From Vicia villosa (Eukaryota; Streptophyta; Magnoliopsida; Fabales; Fabaceae), in contig NC_081180.1 in assembly GCF_029867415.1 (NCBI RefSeq), positions 26,684,808-26,748,807 of the forward strand: a stretch of DNA of 64,000 bases, written 5' to 3'. The notes beneath the pieces are model-generated. The model saw nothing but the letters and a program-made list of their open reading frames with translations, was not told the origin of the DNA and did not search any database. Shown here piece by piece: positions 15,101-25,956 of this stretch. The translations under genes were made by a program, and so were the position numbers. Numbering within the stretch: the stretch's first letter is position 1; each line of letters starts with the position of its first letter.

Positions 15101-15629
15101 CACTTATGTTCAGTCTTTACATGAAATAATTGCATATTTAAGGTACGAAGCACGGACATCTCAAAATGATCTCGATGCTGATCTGGCGACATTGATAATA
15201 ATAATTTTAAAAAATGAATAAATTAAATATAAACGCAATTGTCGGTGCAGATGTCTGACATAGACACTAACTATGCCACGATTTTTTAAGAGATGTCGTA
15301 CTGGCATAGAATTATGAAGTTAAATAACAACTTTTTCACAGTTTGTATGTAATGACAAATATTGTTACTCACACTAAAATTTGAGGAAGTTAAAGAAAGA
15401 AAAGGTTCCAGAAGATAAATGAATGTACCTTTTTAGTGGTAGGTGGTGTTGTAGGGGTAACAACAGCTTGGCTTCGAATTGAAGTCTGATACGTTGTTTT
15501 TCTGGTTTTCCATGTTGATTTAAGGCGTAACTGCAACTCTTGCCACTGCAACCTTGCGCTTCTTCTCCCATTCAAAATCCTATCATCTGGTGTGGTCCTT
15601 AGAATCATGCCTTTTACCATGGAAGACAT
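6180..15629 (-). CDS. PPDK: Pyruvate, phosphate dikinase, chloroplastic
   Basis: The enzyme interconverts pyruvate + ATP + Pi and phosphoenolpyruvate + AMP + PPi. Coding exons on the minus strand: 15629-15429, 11553-11497, 11390-11157, 10945-10808, 10642-10480, 10371-10136, 10024-9896, 9791-9612, 9310-9173, 8952-8788, 8695-8534, 8435-8346, 8047-7731, 7625-7496, 7261-7133, 7002-6865, 6585-6508, 6399-6308, 6222-6180. They join in frame to 939 residues plus TAA, the usual plant length. Exon 1 (67 residues) is basic and Ser/Thr-rich, as expected of a plastid transit peptide. The ATP-binding domain starts with [10 protein letters not shown] near residue 88. The swivelling phosphohistidine domain has [13 protein letters not shown] with catalytic His near 521; in known plant enzymes the Thr two residues before it is the regulatory phosphosite. 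The C-terminal PEP/pyruvate domain ends with SCSPF, its Cys near 922. All donors are GT except intron 14 (GC). Upstream ATG choice follows the transit peptide. No break was seen, so the gene is probably functional. Confidence 0.96.
12335..12870 (+). pseudogene. Plant mobile domain fragment inside dikinase intron 1
   Basis: Conceptual translation in the plus direction gives [20 protein letters not shown] near 12427-12486, then, after a frame change, [11 protein letters not shown] followed by a stop and GIPR near 12515-12565. This is the order seen in plant mobile domain proteins. The frame is broken by stops and shifts. The fragment lies antisense to the dikinase gene within its 3.9-kb first intron, so it is an old insertion that splicing removes. 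Confidence 0.65.
13418..13816 (+). mobile_element. Tourist-like (PIF/Harbinger-type) MITE
   Basis: The ends are imperfect inverted repeats: GACCTGTTTGGTAA on the left and TTACCAAACAGACCC on the right. A TTA trinucleotide flanks each side, which fits the 3-bp TWA target duplication of PIF/Harbinger elements. The interior is full of TTATAAGCTATAAGC-like motifs. A second copy in the opposite orientation lies at about 34947-35467. It sits in intron 1 of the dikinase gene and codes for nothing. Confidence 0.7.
13979..14656. mobile_element. Non-autonomous hAT-like element
   Basis: The 678-bp segment begins TAGAGCTGTCAA and ends TTGACAGCTCTA, inverted repeats of 12 bp or more. It is flanked by CTTATAAC on the left and CCTATAAC on the right, an 8-bp duplication with one mismatch, as hAT elements make. 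The interior carries subterminal repeats of the type GCCCATATGG and CCCGAAGC, and no coding frame. It lies in intron 1 of the dikinase gene. Confidence 0.75.
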
Positions 15630-15818
15630 CTTTGCTCTGTTTGATTGATTCTTTCACCATTACAAAGCATATAAAATCAAAGAAAATAGTAACAAAAGAG
15701 AAAAGAAAAAAAGTATAAAGTTTCTTAATATGAAATCATTAACGTACCTGAAAAAAGGATCTTAATATTAGAGAAAGTAGCTTCCCAAAATCGGAATGGT
15801 AGTTTTATTTTCTGTTGT

Positions 15819-15896
15819 TTCTGTGACTTGTATTATTATTTAATGATATTTCAAAATTATTGACAAAAATATGAGGCGGGTGTGATGAGAAATGAG
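15819..15896. repeat. About 78-bp segment repeated at 17265-17340
   Basis: Both places contain, in the same order, TTTCTGTGACTTG or its near match, TATTATTATTTAATRATATT, and AATATGAGGCGKGTRTGATG. This copy is closest to the gene, in the presumed 5'-UTR or promoter. The two copies are direct and about 1.45 kb apart. Confidence 0.65.
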
Positions 15897-17264
15897 TGGA
15901 CGAAATTACGATTATAGTGTTATTATTATTTAAGTCGCATCATAATGAAACTTCCTTTGACTTGCTAACTAATGTTCACTCCTTATTTATGTGAAGAATA
16001 AGCCTTTTTATATTTGTACCAATTTTGCCTTTTTGTCTCTTACCTTGAATAAGAGTTTCTGGCAGTGGCAGTGGCACACATATTAATATATATATACAGT
16101 TTAATTAAAAACAAATTTTGTTTTTTCATTTATTTTTTACGATAAAATTTGTTTTAAATTTGTATACATGTTAGGCTGGTCCTGGTCCTGTCTGAAAGGC
16201 TTCAAAGTAGAAGCTATATGCATAACTTTGGGAACCACATGCTAATGTTTGAGATGGATTGCATGCAGGCAGTGAGTGTCATGGTAAGTGACAAGATTTA
16301 TCAGAGTTGTGACATATTCTAAGCAAGTGCAAGGAGAGTATTTAAGATTTTACAAATGTCCATTACATTATTAAACTATTAACTTCATTTTATTTTATTT
16401 TTAGCCATTTATTACTATCAATCTTTTTTAGGTTTTAGATTTTGAAAATTCCCATAGAAGAAATAATCGGAGCGACTTGCAGAATAGTTTGCTCTTTTTG
16501 AGACATTTCGCAACACTCATAAAAATATGAAAAGTAGTCTAACTATCATGACGCCTTCAAAATAAAATTGATGAGTTTATATTGTAATTTTATTACTTGC
16601 ACGGTAGATAATTGCTCTAGAAATACACTTTTTGATGATACAAATATTATTCGAATATGGTATGAATATCATTTGTAGTATCTAGTATGTAAACCAGTCA
16701 TAATAATTTTTCAAATCAAGAGAAATTTTAATAATTTTTTAAACAGAATTTAATATTGGTCATTTAACCATTCAAAATGATTTCTCAAACAAAGAGAAAT
16801 TTGAATAACTCTCTAAAGAGAATTCGAAAATTATACTTGATAATTTCTCTACTCAAACTAGGAGAAATTAACATAATTCTCTAAAGAGAATTCAAGAAAG
16901 TAATCGAAAAATTCAACTAGTAGAAAAATTGTGGAAAAGTTACCGCTTTGACAATTTGAAAGATGCAGAGTTATAATAGTGAAGAAGAAAAAACTCAACA
17001 AATTTTTGGTGTGTTTTCAAATGAAACAAATGATTTTCTTATATAATGAAGTAAATTAGCCTAGATTTCTAATCTAAATAATGTGGGATTAGGGAATTTT
17101 GCTTTTGATTTATAAATAACATAATAAATGATTTCTTTTTGAACCAAAATGTTGTTTGATTTAATTTTCTCCTTCCTTCTCTATTTATTCTTGTACCCAA
17201 TAACCTATAGAAATCAAATAAAAAACTAAATTAAAAACTATTGTGAATTTTTTTTCTTTTCGTT

Positions 17265-17340
17265 TCTATTTGTTTGTGTGACTTGTTGTATTATTATTTA
17301 ATAATATTTCAAATAAATAAATATGAGGCGTGTATGATGA
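17265..17340. repeat. Distal copy of the 15819-15896 direct repeat
   Basis: This is a diverged direct repeat of the presumed upstream region of the dikinase gene, ending with AATATGAGGCGTGTATGATG. It suggests either a tandem duplication of promoter DNA or a large insertion between copies. No known transposon border was found at the junctions. Confidence 0.6.
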
Positions 17341-17393
17341 GTATGGTTGTTCATGTATGGTGTAGCAAGAAAATATAACCAAATTAAATAGAA

Positions 17394-17574
17394 GGGTTAA
17401 ATAAGTTTTTGGTCCCTATAAATATTGCAGTTTTATTTTTAGTCCCTCCCTACCTTTAGGCAACGATTTTACAAAAAGAACCGTTGCCGAAACCAACTAA
17501 AACCGTTGCCAAAACCCAGGAGGGACTAAAAATAAAATTGCAATATTTATAGGGACCAAAAACTTATTTAACCC
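17394..17574. mobile_element. 181-bp Mutator-type MITE
   Basis: The element is almost wholly a hairpin. Arms of about 65 bp start GGGTTAAATAAGTTTTTGG and end with its complement. It is flanked by an exact 9-bp direct repeat TAAATAGAA (17385-17393 and 17575-17583), the target duplication length of the Mutator superfamily. A short loop of about 50 bp carries GCAACG/CCGTTGCC motifs. No coding capacity. Confidence 0.88.
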
Positions 17575-18553
17575 TAAATAGAATCATAACAAAAGTTAAA
17601 TTGAAGTGTTTAAATTTATTCAGAATCAAACGGTATCAAACTATTAAATTGATATATTGATTCTGAATTTCGAACCATCCCGATTTGTTAGTAAACAATT
17701 TTTTTTCAAATCAAACCGCAGTGAACTAAGTCGTTTTAATTTTAATTAAAAAAAAATTAATTGGTTTTACCAATTTTTTGTTGATATGTATTTTGTTATA
17801 ATAACCTAAAAGTTAAATTTTGGATTATTTTTCTAATCAAATTTTACCAGCTTCATTCTATTTTGTCGTGTATATCTCTTAACATTTATTATTTATTATT
17901 TGAAATTGAACAAAATAAATATGATTAAAAATATTTTTTTAATTATTATGTTAATTATTAAAAAACGACATTTTTGTAAGAAATATATTTTTTCGTTTTA
18001 AATCATTTTTATAATTTATTTAGATAATCTACTAAATTTTAGAAAAAGGCTTAGGTGCTTTTTTATTGAACTAAATATTAAAAGCAGCTGTAACGAAATC
18101 ATAATTGGTTTATATGTTTATTGTAAACAACAGTGTCAGTACGTAATCTTTTTTTTTTTTTAAAAAGACCGGGCCTATACGAAGCTATACCAATTCATTT
18201 GGTTTGTTAATTTCGGTTCGGTTTGGTAAATTTTAGTTCGGTTAATTTTAGTTTGGTTTGGTAAGTGAACTGTTTCATAAATTATCGTTTGGTTTAACAA
18301 CCGAATAAAATTGTCTAATTATTTAACAACAGTTCGGTTTAATTTTATGGTTTGGTTTTGTGGATTTTTTGGGCGGCCCTAAAGTTGGTAATGAATCAAA
18401 CCAATCCGAAATAGTTTGAAACTCGATTCGACAATTAAATCGTTGAACTTGGTTCATGAATCAATTGAGTATGAACAAAACACTAAATTTGTAAACTAAA
18501 TGAGTTAAACTTAAACTATGTATAATTCGACACGTTAAGTTCATGAATCAACT

Positions 18554-18675
<122 letters not shown>

Positions 18676-18709
18676 GGGATCTACTTATTCTAAGAGTAAG
18701 TTTTTTAAC

Positions 18710-19114
18710 CTACTTCAAATCATAGCTTTTAAATTCACGACCATATTCACTACGGAGTGTGATAATTTTAAAACTAAAAAGATGATGGAAAAGCTTAGCA
18801 AAGTTAACGAAAGCCTTAAAAGTTTCATTTTTATGGGTTAAAAATAACGTCCAAGTGAATCTAGAGTAGTCATCCACAATCACAAACCCATAATAATTGT
18901 CTTCTAAACTTCTTGTCAGCGAATGGCCAAACAAGTCTAGATGGAGAAGCTCGAGAGATTTTGATGTTGAAACAATCTTCTTCAATTTAAATTGAACTCT
19001 CATTTTCTTTTCCATTTGGCGAGCATTAGATAGTTTGTTTTTTGAAATTTTAATCTTCACAAGACCAATCACTAGACTGTTGGATGCTATTTTATTGATT
19101 AAGTCAAAATGCAT
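18710..19114 (-). pseudogene. Ty1/Copia integrase remnant, copy 1
   Basis: A 134-residue minus-strand frame shows the end of the GAG-pre-integrase region and the start of an integrase core. LELLHLDLFG and YYGFVIVDDYSRFTWTLFL are the Copia hallmarks, and the first catalytic Asp is in the latter. The second catalytic region reads LRSEYGREF where active copies have a RSDxGGEF-type motif, so that Asp is changed to Glu. The frame ends at the (TA)n tract. The usual pre-integrase Cys pair is degenerate. A 135-residue near-copy lies at 21567-21974. Confidence 0.88.
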
Positions 19115-19146
19115 GTGGCTTTAATGCATAGACCATAGCCAATAAA

Positions 19147-19310
19147 AACTTATAAACTTCTTATAATATCCAGCAAACCCAAAAAAAACTTTTGATCACA
19201 ATCACCAACTTAGGCATCTTTCACTGCAACATTGCGTCTACTTTAGATAGACCCACTACTATACCACCACTAGAGATCACATGTCCAAGAAAACTTACTT
19301 CACAAACTGT
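19147..19310 (-). pseudogene. Ty3/gypsy reverse transcriptase scrap, copy 1
   Basis: Minus-strand translation gives EVSFLGHVISSGGIVVGLSK and then a decayed stretch. This is the conserved end of gypsy reverse transcriptase leading into RNase H. It directly abuts the Copia integrase remnant, so the locus is a chimera of two element classes. Confidence 0.75.
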
Positions 19311-19610
19311 TTTAGTGAGGGAATTTGTGACGACCCAAAATTCCGTCACAAACTGTTTTAATGAGGGAATTTGTGACGACCCAAAATTCATAACGAATTT
19401 CGATGTCGCAAAATATTAGTGAGGGAATTTATAATCCTTCACAAACACTGACTTAATAATTCTGTCACAAATGAAATATACTCGTCAGTAACAACTAACC
19501 ATAAGTATATTTCAATTTCCCTCACTAATTAATGACATTTCAATTTCCCTTACTAATTTATGACATATTTCCAATTCCCTCACTAATACTTTCGATAAAT
19601 CCATTAATTA
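19310..19610. repeat. GTGAGGGAATTTGTGACG repeat field
   Basis: Tandem and inverted copies of TTTAGTGAGGGAATTTGTGA and its complement (ATTTCCCTCACTAAT-like) recur about every 20-60 bp. They resemble subterminal repeats of a DNA transposon, possibly CACTA-type, but no complete ends were found. A shortened counterpart at 22165-22335 interrupts the gypsy RT remnant of copy 2. Confidence 0.5.
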
Positions 19611-19799
19611 TATCAAACAAAAATAAAAATTATAAAATATACATTTCATATATAACATTTTATGAATATAATATATAATTGTCACATATACTTATTATCA
19701 AAATATAAAATATAAACAAAACATCATAAGTAGATAAACCATATTTACCTTTACCAATAATAAACTAATCCACTTCTAATTTGCCTTTCAATTGTCTAC

Positions 19800-19986
<187 letters not shown>

Positions 19987-20142
19987 GGAGCATTTTATAA
20001 TGAGAGATGAGATGAATGAATATCAACCATTGGATTTATCAAGATAGAGAAATTAATAGCCACATTAATGCATTAACATTCTCTCTCTTGATGAATCTAA
20101 TGGTTGATATTCATTCCTCTCATCTCTCATTATAAAATGCTC
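19987..20142. mobile_element. Hairpin MITE within a TA microsatellite (A)
   Basis: The left arm, about 19987-20051, begins GGAGCATTTTATAATGAGAG. The right arm, about 20080-20142, is its complement with a few differences and ends CATTATAAAATGCTCT. Pure (TA)n lies directly on the left and, after about 18 bp, on the right. No coding capacity. The arrangement recalls microsatellite-targeting elements such as rice Micron, but kinship is not shown. Confidence 0.8.
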
Positions 20143-20157
20143 TCACATGATATGTTT

Positions 20158-20833
<676 letters not shown>

Positions 20834-21136
20834 TTTGGTAAGTGAACTGTTTCATAAATTATGGTTTGGTTTAACAACCGAATAAAATTGTCTAATTATT
20901 TAACAACAGTTCGGTTTGATTTTATGGTTTGGTTTTGTGGATTTTTTGGGCGGCCCTAAAGTTGGTAATGAATCAAACCAATCTGAAATAGTTTGAAACT
21001 CGATTCGACAATTAAATCGTTGAACTTGGTTCATGAATCAATTGAGTATGAGCAAAACACTAAATTCGTAAACTAAATGAGCTGAAATTGAACTATGTAT
21101 AATTCGACACGTTAAGTTCATGAATCAACTCAATTA

Positions 21137-21460
<324 letters not shown>

Positions 21461-21543
<83 letters not shown>
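21461..21543. repeat. (TA)n microsatellite
   Basis: TA run of about 83 bp immediately right of hairpin element B. Confidence 0.97.
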
Positions 21544-21545
<2 letters not shown>

Positions 21546-21566
21546 TCTAAGAGTGAGTTTTTTAAC

Positions 21567-21974
21567 CTACTTCAAATCATAGCTTTTAAATTCACGACCA
21601 TATTCACTACGGAGTGTGATAATTTTAAAACTAAAAAGATTATGGAAAAGCTTAGCAAAGTTAACGAAAGCCTTAAAAGTTTCATCTTTATGGGTTAAAA
21701 ATAAGGTCCAAGTGAATCTAGAGTAGTCATCCACAATCACAAACCCATAATAATTGTCTTCTAAACTTCTTGTCAGCGAATGGCCAAACAAGTCTAGATG
21801 GAGAAGCTCGAGAGATTTTAATGTTGAAACATTAATCTTCTTCGATTTAAATTGAACTCTCGTTTTCTTTTCCATTTGGCGAGCATTAGATAGTTTGTTT
21901 TTTGAAATTTTAATCTTCACAAGACCAATCACTAGACTGTTGGATGATATTTTATTGATTAAGTCAAAATGCAT
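21567..21974 (-). pseudogene. Ty1/Copia integrase remnant, copy 2
   Basis: A 135-residue minus-strand frame almost identical to that at 18710-19114. It contains LELLHLDLFG, YYGFVIVDDYSRFTWTLFL and the altered LRSEYGREF. It has one extra residue and scattered substitutions, so duplication came after the Copia fragment had already lost its motif. The frame stops where the (TA)n tract begins. Confidence 0.88.
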
Positions 21975-22011
21975 GTGGCTTTAATGCATAGGCCATAGCC
22001 AAGAAAAACGT

Positions 22012-22165
22012 CTAAACTTCTTATAATATCCAGCAAACCCAAAAAAACTCTTGATCACAATCACCAACTTAGGCATCTTTCACTGCAACATTGCGTCTAC
22101 TTTAGATAGACCCACTACTATACCACCACTGGAGATCACATGTCCAAGAAAACTTACTTCACAAA
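22012..22165 (-). pseudogene. Ty3/gypsy RT end, copy 2
   Basis: Minus-strand FLGHVISSGGIVVGLSK and a decayed continuation, as in copy 1. It is separated from the main RT remnant (22343-22910) by the GTGAGGGAATT repeats at 22165-22335, which look like an insertion. Confidence 0.75.
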
Positions 22166-22342
22166 CTGTTTTAGTGAGGGAATTTGACGACCCAAAATTC
22201 CGTCACAAACTGTTTTAGTGAGGGAATTGTGACGACCTAAAATTCATAACGAATTTCGATGTCGCAAAATATTAGTGAGGGAATTTGTAATCCTTCACAA
22301 ACACTGACTTAATAATTCTGTCACAAATAAAATATTTTGCAT

Positions 22343-22910
22343 GCTCTTCGTCTGGCTGGGAGTACACCAGGTTATCTGGCAGTACACCAGGTTATCATAC
22401 ATAAAAACGGAAAACTGATCCAAGTAAGACTGAAAAATTCTATTAATATACTCCATCAATACTCCTAGTGCGTTAGACACACCGTAAAGGAATAACTGAA
22501 TACTTATGATGACCATAAAGGGTCCTGAATATAGTCTTAGATATTTCTTATGACTTCACCCAAATTTTATGGTAACCTGATATCCGATTAATCTTGCTAA
22601 ACATATGAGCTCTCAACAACCGGTCCATAAAATCATCTATTCTAGGAATATGACACCGATTCTTGATAGTAACCTTTTTCAACTGAAATTAATCCATACA
22701 TAGTCTCATGGTCCCATCTTTCTTCTTAACCATCAACACGTGCACACTACACGGTGATACACTAGGCCTTACAAACTATTTCTCCAAAAGTTCCTTCATT
22801 TATTTCTTAAGTTCACTTAGCCCCACTACACGCATACATACGTTGCCATGGATATAGGTCTAGTATCAAGTATTAAATCAGTAGAAAACTCCACTTCCCA
22901 CTCTAATGAC
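22343..22910 (-). pseudogene. Ty3/gypsy reverse transcriptase remnant
   Basis: Read downward, the minus strand shows ELLEK-FVRPSVSP, VKKKDGTMRLCMD, KVTIKNRCHIPRIDDL, LFLYGVSNALGVLMEYINRI and FMYDNLVY. These are the blocks of gypsy RT in order, with several frame changes and stops. The YxDD-type catalytic box reads MYDN, so the second Asp is lost. A 20-bp tandem duplication (ATAACCTGGTGTACTNCCAG) near 22362-22396 shifts the frame just after the catalytic box. Dead. Confidence 0.85.
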
Positions 22911-23200
22911 AAACTGTAGACATTTTTCAAAAATACTTCTTGCACTCATAGGTAAGATAACCCGTTTTTCCTTATTCTCCACACTTGGAAAGGGTAGAAG
23001 AACTTCCCCCACTAATTCCATTCTAAATATTGTTTTCTTATCCACTTCCAATTGCGCACTTCTGATTTCCTTTGGCAGTTTGAACTGCATAAGACTTCCC
23101 ACGATTCTAATTACCAAATTCCTTCTCATTCATACTCTTATAGTGGGTATCTCTTCCTCTGTTTTCTATATCAACCTGGGGATTACCTGTATAAAGTGAA
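22911..23200 (-). pseudogene. Gypsy pol region upstream of RT (uncertain)
   Basis: A minus-strand frame of about 83 residues (22878-23129) lies directly upstream of the RT blocks and could be the protease-RT linker. I see no aspartic protease DTG motif. The frame starts MRRNLVIRIVG. Confidence 0.35.
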
Positions 23201-25947
23201 AAAGTGGAAACATAGAGACAAGAAAGGAGTGAGAATACATTCCACAATTTAAATGGTGTATAAACAACAAGCATAACACATATTAAACATATTCAGTCAA
23301 CACATATGTATCATATACAAATTCTTTATGCAATGTGGATTTCCTTTACTCCCATGCATGTGGTACCATCCTACAACACTGAACCGAAGTCCTACAACAT
23401 TGGATATCAGAGTTATTTTGCTGAGTGATCCTCAACACTAGAGTGTGTTCTACAACATTGGACCGAAGTCCTAAGTTAATCTCTGATATACGTGATGAAT
23501 GATCAAACAAATGCAAAGAATCTCCATATGAACCTCATGCTCTCATTATCAAGTACCAATCGCAACATTTGACCAAAGTTCTACAACACTAGACCAAAAT
23601 CTGATAACACTAGACTGAAGTCCTACAAGACTGGACCGAAGTCCTACAATAATAGACTGAAGTCTTGGATATCAGAGTTATTTTACTAAGTGATCTGCAA
23701 CACTGCCGATTAAGGCTTACACTGGTCCTTTCGAACCTAAAATACATCAACATAGGTTCTCCTAAACCTAAACATGTCAGTATTGATTATCCAAACCTAA
23801 ACATAAATCGCATCAACACCGCACTTGCATCCTAACCTTAAAAACTTAATTCATATAAGTATTATCAAATATTAGACTTGTGTCCTAAAACATTAACAAC
23901 TTATTTACATAGCATTTTATCAAAGCATACCCAAAATCATGTGTCATGCTAGTCATACCTCATATTCAAATAATTAATTAAAATATCAAACGAAGTATAA
24001 ATTAAGAAAATGAGTGTTTCAGAAAACTTATAGACTCTATTTTAAGACTATGAATTTTAATATAGGACTTAAGATCCCAATCGGTACAAACTAATCAAAT
24101 AATAGGAGCTAGTACAGGCACCAGGCAGAGTGTTATGTCGGACGTGTAACTAGAGTTTCACCTATTCAACTTAATGAAATGAGATGCTTATTAAATCTAG
24201 TATTCAAAAAAAAGTTGTCTATTTTCTCATGATATAAGGTTTACTCTTAAAGGACTCGTGTAGAGTGAGTCGTGTCCAAATTACTAAGAACATGTCAAAT
24301 AGTTGTGTTGTAGAGTTTAAAAACATTAATTGAACTTACAATTCGATTTTCTAGCCTTTGCCGTGACAAAATTGGTCCAGATTGAAAGTATTCTAATTTC
24401 TTGTCTAATTTCTAACGGTCTTCGTTTCATTCTTAAAAGATCTATATAACTAAATTTATGGGCAAATGACTAATAAGGTATACTAACCGCAAGTTGTAGA
24501 AATTAATTGAGATATGGTAACAACAATACTTAAACATCTATTATCACTTATAATCATCATATACCATTGTTTTGACATCTAATTTATCAAATTAAGTATA
24601 CTTATGTTCAATTTCAACACTAAACTCACGTCATCTATACAATTACTATTTTCCACAATGTTATTCATATAAACCTCGAAGAATATACAATATTCACAAT
24701 ATCATTATCACACATAAACATTATGAGACGTTGCAATATAATCACGACCTCATCTACACATTTAAACATCATGAGTTCATTACCCTAAGAAAGATTCATG
24801 TCTTAGCTTTCCAACGCAACTGACCACACTTCAAACGTACTTAAAAAACCCTAGTCATGCCTGAAACAAGACAACCAGTACTGGTTAAGATTTGACTATG
24901 CTCCTGGTATAAGAACCAAAGAAATACTTTCGTTGTAGGGCTCCAGACCCCAAATTCCTTATTTCAATAGAAGGTTATCACTTTAGTTTTCCTACGCAAC
25001 TTAGTGCGCCTCATACATACTTACGAAACCCAAGTTATGTATAAACAAGATGACCAATACTTCGACTTATTGCAAATTAATTAACTTATTTTGACTTAAT
25101 TCGATATATTTGACTTATTTCAACTAATTTCGACTTATTCTACTTATTTCGACTTACTTTGACTTATTTCAACTTATTCCACTTATTCCCCAATGTAATA
25201 GTTCTAGAATTCGATTTAAACATATAAATGACAAATTTCACATCAAGAAATATCAATCTAACATATATCTCATCAAATATTCATGTTTTTTTCATCAGTT
25301 CATCATATAGAATATGCTCATTAACAGTCAATTTTTATAGCATAGATTTACACAAATTTCACATCAACAACAATAAAATCAGCATCAACAACATGAAAAA
25401 GAATCCACAATCAATATAATCATAGAGTTTTTGAACAATCCTCTCATAATTCAATCAATGACATCATAAAAGAGAAAAGAGACCAAGGGATCTCCACTAT
25501 CCCTTAAGCTTAACACTCATCATGAAATAATCCCCCATTACTGATTAAGCCAAAACCTTGAGCTTTTTGGTGATGAAAGTTCCTAATCCTTGAAAATCTT
25601 TCTCTTAGGATTCCCTCAACTCTTCTCCTTTTTTTTTTCTTTACTGACACGTTCTAAACTTCCATCACCCTTTTTATTAAATTAGGTTTTTTATTATATT
25701 TTAATTATTCTTCTAGTTTCCCTTATTTTATTAATTATAATTATTTAGCCCATTATTTCTAAGTAATCAAAACCTACCCTATTTTCTATTATTATTCAAT
25801 TTTATTTTAATAACTCTTATTTTATTTTTTTAAACCCCCGATAATAACATTAATTAAATCATAAGGCACACCAAAAATTCAATTGAAACTCTAATAAAAT
25901 CCTGATAAATTCTAATAAAATTTTAGTTAAATTTTTGGGGTGTTACA
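23200..25947 (-). mobile_element. Long gypsy-type LTR (probable), minus orientation
   Basis: The right end reads GGGGTGTTACA, so on the minus strand the LTR begins TGTAACACCCCAAA. This is the same start as the solo LTR at 38303-41622 and close to that at 60597. At about 23185-23230 the minus strand resembles the end part of the 38303 LTR (a CTCACTCCTTTCTTGT-like stretch). At 23370-23700 there are irregular repeats of GACCGAAGTCCTACAACA, and at about 25070-25190 repeats of TTCGACTTATTTC. The other LTR border and a target duplication were not found. The adjoining RT remnant suggests an element with internal deletion. Confidence 0.5.
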
Positions 25948-25956
25948 CACTCGAAT

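Larger units (their letters stand above)
15630..17393. other. Upstream region of the dikinase gene
   Basis: On the minus strand the sequence upstream of the ATG contains CAG|GTACGT at about 15746-15751, a possible donor for a 5'-UTR intron. AT-rich sequence with (TA)n at about 16083-16096 follows. Roughly 16690-16910 is an irregular field of GAGAAATT and CTCTAAAGAGAATTC-type motifs. No gene was seen. The promoter should lie here, but a TATA box could not be fixed with confidence. Confidence 0.4.
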
